A stretch of DNA of 5,342 nt. Source: a bacterium (lineage in GTDB: Bacteria > UBA9089 > CG2-30-40-21). The DNA is taken from NCBI GenBank assembly GCA_030018795.1, contig JASEHA010000187.1, positions 1 to 5,342 of the forward strand. The letters run 5' to 3'. The position numbers were made by a program, and so were the translations under genes. This document shows, in pieces, positions 1 through 5,133 of this stretch (positions are counted from its first letter, which is position 1; every line of letters begins with the position of its first letter). The notes below the pieces were generated by a model. It did no database searches. It saw only the letters and a list, made by a program, of their open reading frames with translations, and was not told the origin of the DNA.

Positions 1-1
1 A

Positions 2-154
2 AGTCTTTCTGCCTATGTGATTTGTGGAAGTTTTTTAAGTGAGGTTGATTTTGAGTTGCTTTATATTTTAATCGCTCTGAGTGTTTGTCTGGAAAATATT
101 GCTGAACAGATGAGGAAGAAGGCGGAATTGATAGCACACCATGCCATTTTCTGA
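2..154 (+). CDS. C-terminal fragment of a membrane protein, possibly O-antigen ligase-like (partial, 5' end outside window)
   Basis: An open frame enters from the left edge and gives 50 residues before TGA at 152-154. It contains a hydrophobic stretch (LLYILIALSVCL) that looks like a final transmembrane helix, followed by a short charged tail (ENIAEQMRKKAELIAHH), as at the cytoplasmic end of a polytopic membrane protein. The pattern of a GSFLS-type turn, then a last helix, then a basic tail is reminiscent of the C-termini of O-antigen ligase/polymerase (Wzy/WaaL-type) proteins. That is an impression from a short fragment, not a motif match. The gene converges on purM with 11 bases between the stop codons, and I see no terminator hairpin in the gap. 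That the frame is coding is likely; the family is uncertain. Confidence 0.55.
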   Translation, partial: SLSAYVICGSFLSEVDFELLYILIALSVCLENIAEQMRKKAELIAHHAIF

Positions 155-165
155 TAAAACCCTTC

Positions 166-1194
166 TTAAAACCCGATACTTACCCCTTCTCCTTTAACAA
201 CCTTGCCGATAATAAAGGCTTTCTCGCCTGATGCCTGCAATCTTTGCATCATTTCATCAGCTACAAATGATGAGACTATAATAACCATGCCTATTCCCAT
301 ATTAAATGTCCGATACATCTCATGCTCCGGGATCTCTCCCTTTTGCTGCAATAGGTTAAATATCTCATGAATGTGCCAGGATCCTTTTTTAATACATACC
401 CCTGTACCTGCTGGAAGGATTCGCGGGATATTATCAATAAATCCACCACCAGTAATATGTGCCATACCCTTTATTTCTATTGCCATGGCTATCTCAGGGA
501 TAAAATGATAGATCTTAGTAGGTGTCAGCAGGGTATCACTCATAGAGATGATTTCATCTCTACTTAACAGCTTTCGTACAAGCGAGTAGCCGTTAGAATG
601 AATCCCGGATGAGGCAAGTCCAATGACCACATCACCTTCAATTATTTTGGAGCCATCGATGATCAATGGCTTATCAACAACACCGACCACAAACCCTGCC
701 AGATCATATTCTCCATCTGGGTACATGCCCGGCATCTCAGCTGTTTCACCGCCAAGCAGGGCACACCCTGCCTGTTTGCAACCATCTACTATGCCAGAGA
801 TAATTGCCTCAGCTGACTCAACATCCAACTTCCCTGTGGCAAGATAATCCAGAAAAAACAGGGGTGTGGCTCCATAAACCAACAGGTCATTAACACACAT
901 GGCTACCAGGTCAATCCCTATGGTTTCATGTTTATTAACCAATTGAGAAATCTTTAGCTTTGTCCCAACGCCATCACATCCAGAGACAAGAATAGGCTCA
1001 GAGAACCTTTTCCAGTCCAGATTAAACAGCCCGCTGAATCCGCCAACCCCACTCAAAACATCCCAGCACCTTTTTGGCGACTGAAATGTTCCAGGCACCA
1101 TATGTTTAATCCTCTTAACAAGCTCATTGCCAGCATCGATATTTACGCCTGCATCCTTGTATGATGAAATAGATGAAATACTCATTCCCGCCAT
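166..1194 (-). CDS. purM: Phosphoribosylformylglycinamidine cyclo-ligase (AIR synthetase)
   Basis: Cytosolic enzyme of de novo purine synthesis: it uses ATP to close the imidazole ring of FGAM, giving AIR (the PurL-to-PurK/PurE step). The 342 residues match the usual length of about 345. Family hallmarks appear in order: SGVGGFSGLF (48-57), VSGCDGVGTKLK (70-81), the ATP-binding core IGIDLVAMCVNDLL (92-105), GATPLFFLDYLATGKLD (108-124), the signature GCALLGGETAEMPGMY (143-158), GLASSGIHSNGYSL (192-205), LLTPTKIY (222-229), HITGGGFIDNIPR (246-258) and MYRTFNMGIGM (293-303). No key motif is missing. The ATG at 1194 is chosen because AGGAGAGG (1203-1210) ends 8 bases before it. A second ATG three codons in (1185) overlaps the rarA stop as ATGA but has no well-spaced Shine-Dalgarno site. 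The gene overlaps rarA by 13 bases, so it is the second gene of that operon and probably translationally coupled. Confidence 0.97.
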   Translation of the reverse strand: MAGMSISSISSYKDAGVNIDAGNELVKRIKHMVPGTFQSPKRCWDVLSGVGGFSGLFNLDWKRFSEPILVSGCDGVGTKLKISQLVNKHETIGIDLVAMCVNDLLVYGATPLFFLDYLATGKLDVESAEAIISGIVDGCKQAGCALLGGETAEMPGMYPDGEYDLAGFVVGVVDKPLIIDGSKIIEGDVVIGLASSGIHSNGYSLVRKLLSRDEIISMSDTLLTPTKIYHFIPEIAMAIEIKGMAHITGGGFIDNIPRILPAGTGVCIKKGSWHIHEIFNLLQQKGEIPEHEMYRTFNMGIGMVIIVSSFVADEMMQRLQASGEKAFIIGKVVKGEGVSIGF

Positions 1195-2498
1195 TTTTTT
1201 AACCTCTCCTTTATTTTTATTTCATACCCCTGGTCCGATGGGTGATAGTATATCTTTTGACTTTTTCGTCCCTTTTGTTCTATTATATACCCTTGTTTCA
1301 CAAAATGTCCCTCATAGTCATGGCTATACTTATAACCCTCACCATGCCCAAGAATTTTTGCTCCAGGGTAATGTGCATCTTTAAGATGTATTGGTACATC
1401 CATGGTTCTTCCCATGGATACATCATCTTTTGCCTCTTTAATACCCATATAAGAGGCATTGCTCTTGGGAGCAGAGGAGATATAGGTTACTGCCTGAGCC
1501 ATGATAATCTCTGCCTCTGGCAGTCCAACATATTCTAAGCTTTGAGCTGCAGCATGAGCAACAAGCAGGGCATGAGGGTCTGCATTGCCAACATCCTCTG
1601 CTGCACAGATAACCATTCTTCTGACAATAAACCTTGGGTCCTCTCCAGCACACAACATCTTTGCCATCCAGTACAGGGCAGCATCTGGATTGCTTCCCCG
1701 CATGCTCTTGATAAAGGCAGAGATGGTATCATAGTGGCTATCCCCCTTCTGGTCATAGACAATAGCCTTTTTCTGGATAGACTCCTCTGCAGTTTTAAGG
1801 GTAAAATGGATAATGCCATTACCATTTGGCAAGGTGGTAATAACACCAATCTCCAGTGCGGCAAGCATCCTTCTGGCATCGCCATCGCATATATTTATCA
1901 GATGTTCAACTGCCTCAGGGCTAATCTCCACACGATATTGACCCAACCCTCGTTCCACATTCTGAAGGCTATTTAGCAATATTGTCTTCAGCTCCTCGGT
2001 GCTCAAGGGATTAAGCTCAAAAACCTGTGAACGGGAGATGAGAGGTGAGGAGATGGTAAAGAATGGGTTGGCGGTAGTAGTTCCAATCAAGACAATATTA
2101 CCATGTTCAACATCTGGCAGGAGAGCATCCTGTTGAGGCTTACTAAATCGATGGATCTCTTCTATTAGAAGAATGGTTTTTTGGTGGTGAAAATTCTTCT
2201 TTTCCTTTGCATCTGCAAGAAATTTTCGAATCTCTGCCACCCCTGACGTAACAGCATTCAATTGTCCAAAGGCAGCCCTGGTTGTATTGGCAATTATCTG
2301 TGAAAGGGTTGTCTTGCCGCACCCAGGAGGACCATAAAGGATTAGGGATGTTATCCTGTCAGCGTCAATGGCTCGACGAAGAAGCTTGTCTTTTGACAGA
2401 ATATGAGCCTGCCCCACAAACTCATCCATGGTTGTAGGCCTCATTCTTATGGCCAGGGGTATAGAAAAGGATTGTTTGGCATCAGGCAATAATCCCAT
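1182..2498 (-). CDS. rarA: Replication-associated recombination protein A (RarA/MgsA, AAA+ ATPase, WHIP family)
   Basis: Clamp-loader-like AAA+ ATPase that acts at stalled replication forks and gaps. Numbered from the ATG at 2498 (438 residues; family usually 430-450): PLAIRMRPTTMDEFVGQ start block (14-30), Walker A GPPGCGKT (56-63), the AVTSGVAEIRKF segment, Walker B ILLIEEIHRF (109-118), IGTTTANP sensor-1 block (138-145), arginine-finger region LISRSQVF, sensor-2 GDARRMLAALE (206-216), then the RarA-specific tetramer domain with ISAFIKSMRGSNPDAALYWM, AGEDPRFIVRRM, EDVGNADPHAL, APKSNASYMGI, VPIHLKDAHYPGAKILGHG. The frame can be extended to a TTG at 2600, but the extra 34 residues are unlike the family and a strong promoter places the mRNA start at that TTG, so 2498 is preferred; AAGGGTGGTG stands 6 bases before it. 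Oddities: from memory of the family, Walker B usually reads DE rather than EE, and the sensor block TTENP rather than TTANP. First gene of the rarA-purM operon. Confidence 0.95.
   Translation of the reverse strand: MGLLPDAKQSFSIPLAIRMRPTTMDEFVGQAHILSKDKLLRRAIDADRITSLILYGPPGCGKTTLSQIIANTTRAAFGQLNAVTSGVAEIRKFLADAKEKKNFHHQKTILLIEEIHRFSKPQQDALLPDVEHGNIVLIGTTTANPFFTISSPLISRSQVFELNPLSTEELKTILLNSLQNVERGLGQYRVEISPEAVEHLINICDGDARRMLAALEIGVITTLPNGNGIIHFTLKTAEESIQKKAIVYDQKGDSHYDTISAFIKSMRGSNPDAALYWMAKMLCAGEDPRFIVRRMVICAAEDVGNADPHALLVAHAAAQSLEYVGLPEAEIIMAQAVTYISSAPKSNASYMGIKEAKDDVSMGRTMDVPIHLKDAHYPGAKILGHGEGYKYSHDYEGHFVKQGYIIEQKGRKSQKIYYHPSDQGYEIKIKERLKKWRE
1203..1210 (-). promoter_or_regulatory. purM ribosome binding site
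   Basis: AGGAGAGG on the minus strand lies inside the last codons of rarA, 8 bases ahead of the ATG at 1194 and 17 bases ahead of the in-frame ATG at 1185. The spacing decides for 1194. Because the site lies within rarA coding sequence, ribosomes finishing rarA can melt it and reinitiate on purM. Confidence 0.75.
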
Positions 2499-2504
2499 GC
2501 ATTG

Positions 2505-2514
2505 CACCACCCTT
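2505..2514 (-). promoter_or_regulatory. rarA ribosome binding site supporting the ATG at 2498
   Basis: AAGGGTGGTG on the minus strand ends 6 bases before the ATG at 2498. It is a moderate match to the anti-Shine-Dalgarno sequence. Its position agrees with the point where similarity to the RarA family begins, and it leaves an untranslated leader of about 100 bases below the predicted promoter. Confidence 0.5.
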
Positions 2515-2605
2515 GTTTTGAGTAAAATAGGCTGAAGGCTTTTAGGGATAAATGCGGTAAGTGGATAGCTTGCAGCCAAATCTGTAAGTGACCGAAACAA
2601 TGCTT

Positions 2606-2635
2606 AGTATATCACCCATAGCAAGCATCTGTCAA
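2606..2635 (-). promoter_or_regulatory. sigma70-type promoter of rarA-purM
   Basis: On the minus strand, TTGACA (2630-2635) is followed after 18 bases by TATACT (2606-2611). TG one base upstream of the -10 (TGATATACT) adds an extended -10. The -35 is a perfect consensus and the -10 has one mismatch. Transcription would start near 2598-2601, on top of the upstream TTG of the long rarA frame, which argues against that start. GGTGAT between the boxes looks like a Shine-Dalgarno site but would lie upstream of the transcript. Confidence 0.8.
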
Positions 2636-2707
2636 GTGAAAAACCTCATGGACTGGTAATTGGTTGATTAATTGTAAAATTTAGATGCGTTTGCCTTAAA
2701 AAAATAA

Positions 2708-2736
2708 TTGACAGATTTGAAAAAATATGATATAAC
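2708..2736 (+). promoter_or_regulatory. sigma70-type promoter of rnj
   Basis: TTGACA (2708-2713), a 17-base spacer and TATAAC (2731-2736), with TG at 2728-2729 giving an extended -10 (TGATATAAC). A run of seven A (2698-2704) just upstream could act as an UP-like element. Predicted transcription start is near 2743, which gives rnj a leader of about 95 bases. It is divergent from the rarA promoter, with 72 bases between the two -35 boxes, so both can be used without direct overlap. Confidence 0.82.
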
Positions 2737-2747
2737 TTAATAATCTA

Positions 2748-2767
2748 CTTAAGCACAAGGTGCTAAG
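2748..2767 (+). other. Hairpin at the 5' end of the rnj leader
   Basis: AGCAC (2752-2756), a three-base loop AAG and GTGCT (2760-2764) form a perfect stem. It is extended by CTT (2748-2750) with AAG (2765-2767) across a bulged A at 2751, so 8 base pairs in all. It begins only about 5 bases after the predicted transcription start. There is no U run, so it is not a terminator. A hairpin at the very 5' end is the type of structure known to hinder 5'-to-3' exonucleases such as RNase J; that this matters for the gene's own mRNA is inference. Confidence 0.5.
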
Positions 2768-2838
2768 TGTCTAAAAGAGGTGTGATTTGAAACAATAATT
2801 CAAATTTATACCGAAGGATTATTAAAGGATACATTTTT

Positions 2839-4530
2839 ATGACCAAAAAAAAACAGAAACAAAAACAAAAAGAGAATGAAAAACTTAATATTATTCCCTT
2901 AGGCGGGCTTGGAGAAATAGGCAAAAACATGATGGCCATAGAGTATGGTGAGGACATTATTGTTATTGATGCTGGCATGATGTTTCCTGAGGATGAGATG
3001 TTGGGTGTGGATTTTATTATCCCTGATTTCAGGTACTTAGAAAAAAAAGCAAAAAATATTCGGGGAATAATTATTACCCATGGACATGAGGACCATATCG
3101 GGGCATTGCCCTATGTCCTGCGAAAGCTGCAGGCACCCATCTACGGTACAAAATTAACCTTAGGACTTATTCAGAATAAGCTTGCCGAGCTTGAGCCAGC
3201 GATCTCGGTGGAGTTAAATTGCGTCAAACCACGGACAAATATTCAGCTGGGTGTGTTTAATATAGAATTCTTCCGAGTAAGTCATTCTATCCCTGATGGT
3301 ATAGGTTTGGGGATACATACACCCTTTGGTGTAATCATCCATACCGGGGACTTTAAGATTGACCAGACCCCAATCAATGGAGAAGGGACAGATTTTCATA
3401 AGATTGCAGAGATATGTAAGGACGGTGCTCTGGCATTGCTTTCTGATAGTACCAATGTGGAAAAGGAGGGGTATACTATTTCTGAGCAAGAGATTGGAGA
3501 GATTTTTAAGCAGGTGTTTAGGGGTGCTCCATGCAGGATAATTGTTACTACCTTTGCCTCTAATGTCTATCGTATCCAGCAGGCCATAGATGCCAGTGCT
3601 CTCTATAACCGCAAGGTTTGTGTTATTGGACGGTCAATGGAAAATGTGACTGCCATGTCTAATGAGCTTGGCTATCTAAACATTCCGCCAAAAACTCTTA
3701 TCACTGTTGATGAACTAAAACATGTGCCATTGAAACGGACGGTCATTATTACTACTGGCAGCCAGGGTGAGCCTATGTCTGCCCTGACCAGAATGTCCAT
3801 GCATACCCATAAACACATCAAGATTTCAAAGGGTGATACAGTGATTATCTCGGCTCGGGCTATCCCGGGCAATGAGGTATCTATCTCTCGAACAATAAAC
3901 AATCTGTTTAAGTTGGGGGCAGAGGTTGTTTATGAGAATGTTTCTGAGGTTCATGTTTCAGGACATGCCAGTCAGGAAGAGCTTAAGATGATGTTTATCA
4001 TGGTTAAGCCTAAATATTTTATCCCAATTCACGGCGAATATCGACATCTGGTTCATCATGCAAAGCTTGCCCAAAAAATGGGTATTCCGGCTAAAAATAT
4101 CTTTATTATGGAGAATGGAGCAAAGCTTGGGATAACCCATGAAAATGCAGTGATGGGTGAAAAGGTTGAGGCAGGCCAAATCCTGATAGACGGAAAGGGA
4201 GTCGGGGATATAGGCACAGTTGTGTTGCGAGACAGACAGCAATTGGCACAGGATGGGATGCTGATAGTTGTGGTTACTATCGATCGTCAGAGTGCAAAGC
4301 TCTTGGCTGGTCCGGAAATTATCTCGCGCGGCTTTATCTATGTTCGTGAGGCAGATGAATTGATGAATGAAGCAAGAACAAGGGTGAAAAAACTCTTTGA
4401 AGAATTTGCTCAAGAAGGAACAAATAACTGGCCCGCAATAAAGTCAGGGATTAGAAATACCTTGGGCAAATACCTGTTTGAGATGACTGAACGCAGACCT
4501 ATGATATTGCCTGTTATTGTGGAGTTGTAA
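2839..4530 (+). CDS. rnj: Ribonuclease J (metallo-beta-lactamase/beta-CASP 5' exo- and endoribonuclease)
   Basis: Cytoplasmic zinc-dependent ribonuclease that matures and degrades RNA, including from monophosphorylated 5' ends. The 563 residues match the family (about 555). A Lys/Gln tail (1-15) precedes LNIIPLGGLGEIGKNM (16-31). Metal ligands visible: D45 in VIDAGMMFP, the HxHxDH motif H81/H83/D85/H86 in THGHEDHIGA, H149 in VSHSIPDG, D171 in IHTGDFKID, and H398 in FIPIHGEYRH (394-403). beta-CASP motifs: TTFASN (237-242), ITTGSQGEPMSAL (305-315), SARAIPGNE (338-346) and HVSGHAS (372-378). The C-terminal domain includes GKGVGDIGTVVLRDRQ (452-467) and EIISRGFIYVRE. All catalytic residues are present. 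The ATG at 2839 has AAAGGAT at 2824-2830 with normal spacing. It appears monocistronic, with its own strong promoter and leader hairpin; the divergent neighbour is rarA. Confidence 0.96.
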   Translation: MTKKKQKQKQKENEKLNIIPLGGLGEIGKNMMAIEYGEDIIVIDAGMMFPEDEMLGVDFIIPDFRYLEKKAKNIRGIIITHGHEDHIGALPYVLRKLQAPIYGTKLTLGLIQNKLAELEPAISVELNCVKPRTNIQLGVFNIEFFRVSHSIPDGIGLGIHTPFGVIIHTGDFKIDQTPINGEGTDFHKIAEICKDGALALLSDSTNVEKEGYTISEQEIGEIFKQVFRGAPCRIIVTTFASNVYRIQQAIDASALYNRKVCVIGRSMENVTAMSNELGYLNIPPKTLITVDELKHVPLKRTVIITTGSQGEPMSALTRMSMHTHKHIKISKGDTVIISARAIPGNEVSISRTINNLFKLGAEVVYENVSEVHVSGHASQEELKMMFIMVKPKYFIPIHGEYRHLVHHAKLAQKMGIPAKNIFIMENGAKLGITHENAVMGEKVEAGQILIDGKGVGDIGTVVLRDRQQLAQDGMLIVVVTIDRQSAKLLAGPEIISRGFIYVREADELMNEARTRVKKLFEEFAQEGTNNWPAIKSGIRNTLGKYLFEMTERRPMILPVIVEL

Positions 4531-4540
4531 GAAAAACTAA

Positions 4541-4615
4541 TGCCTTATGACACTTAATCTTAGGGGTAGAACCTCTTGAAATAATTATGCCTCAGGTGTG
4601 TCCTATGCCATTTTT
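4541..4615 (+). terminator. Possible weak terminator after rnj
   Basis: TGCCTTATGACAC (4541-4553) pairs with GTGTCCTATGCCA (4598-4610) at 10 of 13 positions, and TTTTT follows at 4611-4615. An inner hairpin AGGGGT (4562-4567)/ACCTCT (4571-4576) sits in the loop. Position (11 bases past the rnj stop) and U run fit a terminator, but three mismatches and a 44-base loop make it unusual. It could equally be a remnant inverted repeat of a mobile element. Confidence 0.3.
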
Positions 4616-4654
4616 ATCAAATAGTAAATGACTTATACTGGATGTCTTCTGTAG

Positions 4655-4830
4655 CTTACAAAATGTCAAGCAATACCAAAACATGGCAGTAAATGGAGTC
4701 AAATAGTGCTTAAGACTGTAGATATGGCTTTGGTTGCTATGCAACGTTCTCGTTCTTGGTTATCGTAGCAAGAATTCGCACATTGTTACAAAAGATAATG
4801 ACCATTAGTATAAAACACCTTGGGGGATAG
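4655..4830 (+). pseudogene. Possible decayed IS1-type InsA (transposase HTH) fragment, frameshifted
   Basis: One frame (4655-4768) reads LTKCQAIPKHG... and reaches QIVLKTVDMAL at about 4700-4732. A second frame (4714-4830) then reads GFGCYATFSFLVI (4726-4764) followed by ARIRTLLQKI. In IS1-family InsA proteins the HTH region runs roughly as xKIIDMAxNGVGCRATARIxGI...TLRxLKK, so both pieces resemble it in the right order, but in different frames. The shift lies at GATATGGCTTTGGTTGC (4721-4737). A deletion between two copies of a TGGCTTTG-like word would explain it. I see no DDE (InsB) part and cannot define element ends. The similarity is short and from memory, so the call is tentative; chance resemblance is possible. 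Confidence 0.3.
4783..4811 (+). promoter_or_regulatory. Weak candidate promoter ahead of the large palindrome
   Basis: TTGTTA (4783-4788), 17 bases, then TAGTAT (4806-4811), overlapping TATAAA (4809-4814). Each box has mismatches to consensus. Transcription from here would start near 4818 and run straight into the structured element at 4831-4982. In AT-rich DNA such boxes are common by chance. Confidence 0.2.
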
Positions 4831-4982
4831 TAATATTAGTGTCATGTCAACCTTAATCTGTCGCATAACTATTGTAGGGATACGACTTAGAGTCGCCATG
4901 CACCAGGGCACCAGTCATCAGGCTGCCAGAGAGGCTCTCTCCTGCCACTACTATACGACAATTGATGGTTGACACAATATTA
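4831..4982. repeat. 152-base imperfect palindrome with three inner hairpins (MITE-like or structured RNA)
   Basis: The left arm begins TAATATTAGTG at 4831 and has TGTCAACC at 4845-4852 and TGTCGCATA at 4859-4867. The right arm has TATACGACA at 4952-4960, GGTTGACA at 4967-4974 and ends CAATATTA at 4975-4982. TGTCAACC pairs perfectly, TGTCGCATA pairs at 8 of 9, and the gap between these blocks is 6 bases in both arms; the outer TAATATT also pairs, with a few extra bases in the left arm. Inside lie CGACT-TAG-AGTCG (4883-4895), GGCACC with GG/TGCC around an 8-base loop (4907-4927, one bulged C) and AGAGA-GGC-TCTCT (4928-4940). The whole could fold as a long stem closing a cloverleaf of three hairpins. 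I recognise no known RNA family or MITE family. The structure is visible; its nature is open. Confidence 0.55.
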
Positions 4983-5032
4983 GGGGTAATAGTTGCAGTC
5001 GTTGGTGGTTTGGTTTTAGCGTGAATCATGTG

Positions 5033-5048
5033 CACCAGTGCTCTGGTG
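5033..5048. repeat. Perfect short hairpin CACCAG-TGCT-CTGGTG
   Basis: A 6-base perfect stem with a 4-base loop. Its left half with the preceding G (GCACCAG) repeats the tandem word at 4900-4906 and 4908-4914 inside the large palindrome. No U run follows on either strand, so a terminator is unlikely. It sits where the sequence becomes strongly AT-rich and may mark the edge of the repeat-bearing segment. Confidence 0.45.
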
Positions 5049-5079
5049 TTCTGGCAAAATTACCTTATTTATCCATTTA

Positions 5080-5097
5080 TATAATCACAAATTGTGA
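5080..5097 (+). promoter_or_regulatory. radC -10 box with overlapping perfect dyad (operator candidate)
   Basis: TATAAT at 5080-5085 is a perfect -10; no good -35 stands at normal distance (AAATTA, 5058-5063 region). The perfect dyad TCACAA-A-TTGTGA covers 5085-5097, beginning on the last base of the -10 and spanning the predicted start near 5092. A repressor bound there would block transcription. It does not match the CRP order (TGTGA...TCACA) or a LexA box I know, so the regulator is unknown. The radC ATG is about 40 bases downstream. Confidence 0.4.
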
Positions 5098-5133
5098 CGA
5101 TGATGAGTATAAATTAAAACAGGAAAAATAAAA

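Larger units (their letters stand above)
4531..5133. other. Intergenic region between rnj and radC, without an intact gene
   Basis: About 600 bases in which all frames are interrupted by stops or give only short, unrecognised peptides. It contains, left to right: a terminator-like inverted repeat, a possible decayed IS1-type InsA fragment, a 152-base imperfect palindrome with inner hairpins, a perfect short hairpin and the radC promoter. Short words recur: TTAGGGGTA at 4560-4568 and 4980-4988, CTTAATCT at 4553-4560 and 4852-4859, GCACCAG at 4900, 4908 and 5032. The general impression is of a graveyard or landing site for mobile DNA; this is inference. Confidence 0.6.

Noticed and set aside
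155..174. Direct repeat TAAAACCC (155-162 and 167-174) between the converging genes
   Set aside because: Only 8 bases, includes the purM stop region, forms no hairpin and is explainable by chance in AT-rich DNA.
1242..1976. Several plus-strand and minus-strand frames of 70-144 codons inside rarA
   Set aside because: They overlap rarA, which matches RarA along its full length; their predicted products have shadow-like composition rich in Cys, Trp and Ser.
2636..2707. Possible regulator site in TAATTG-rich DNA between the divergent -35 boxes
   Set aside because: TAATTG occurs twice and TTGATTAA once, but no clean dyad or known operator could be drawn.
3958..4413. 151-codon minus-strand frame inside rnj
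   Set aside because: It is fully covered by conserved RNase J coding sequence on the other strand and resembles no protein I know.
4831..4982. Reading the palindrome as an integron attC site, CRISPR repeat or tRNA
   Set aside because: There are no clear R'/R'' core sites (GTTRRRY) at its ends, no repeated spacer pattern, and it is too long and lacks tRNA consensus boxes.
4853..5035. 60-codon minus-strand open frame across the large palindrome
   Set aside because: It lies over an inverted repeat, ends inside the left arm, shows no recognisable motif, and I saw no clear ribosome site. Open by chance is more likely than coding.
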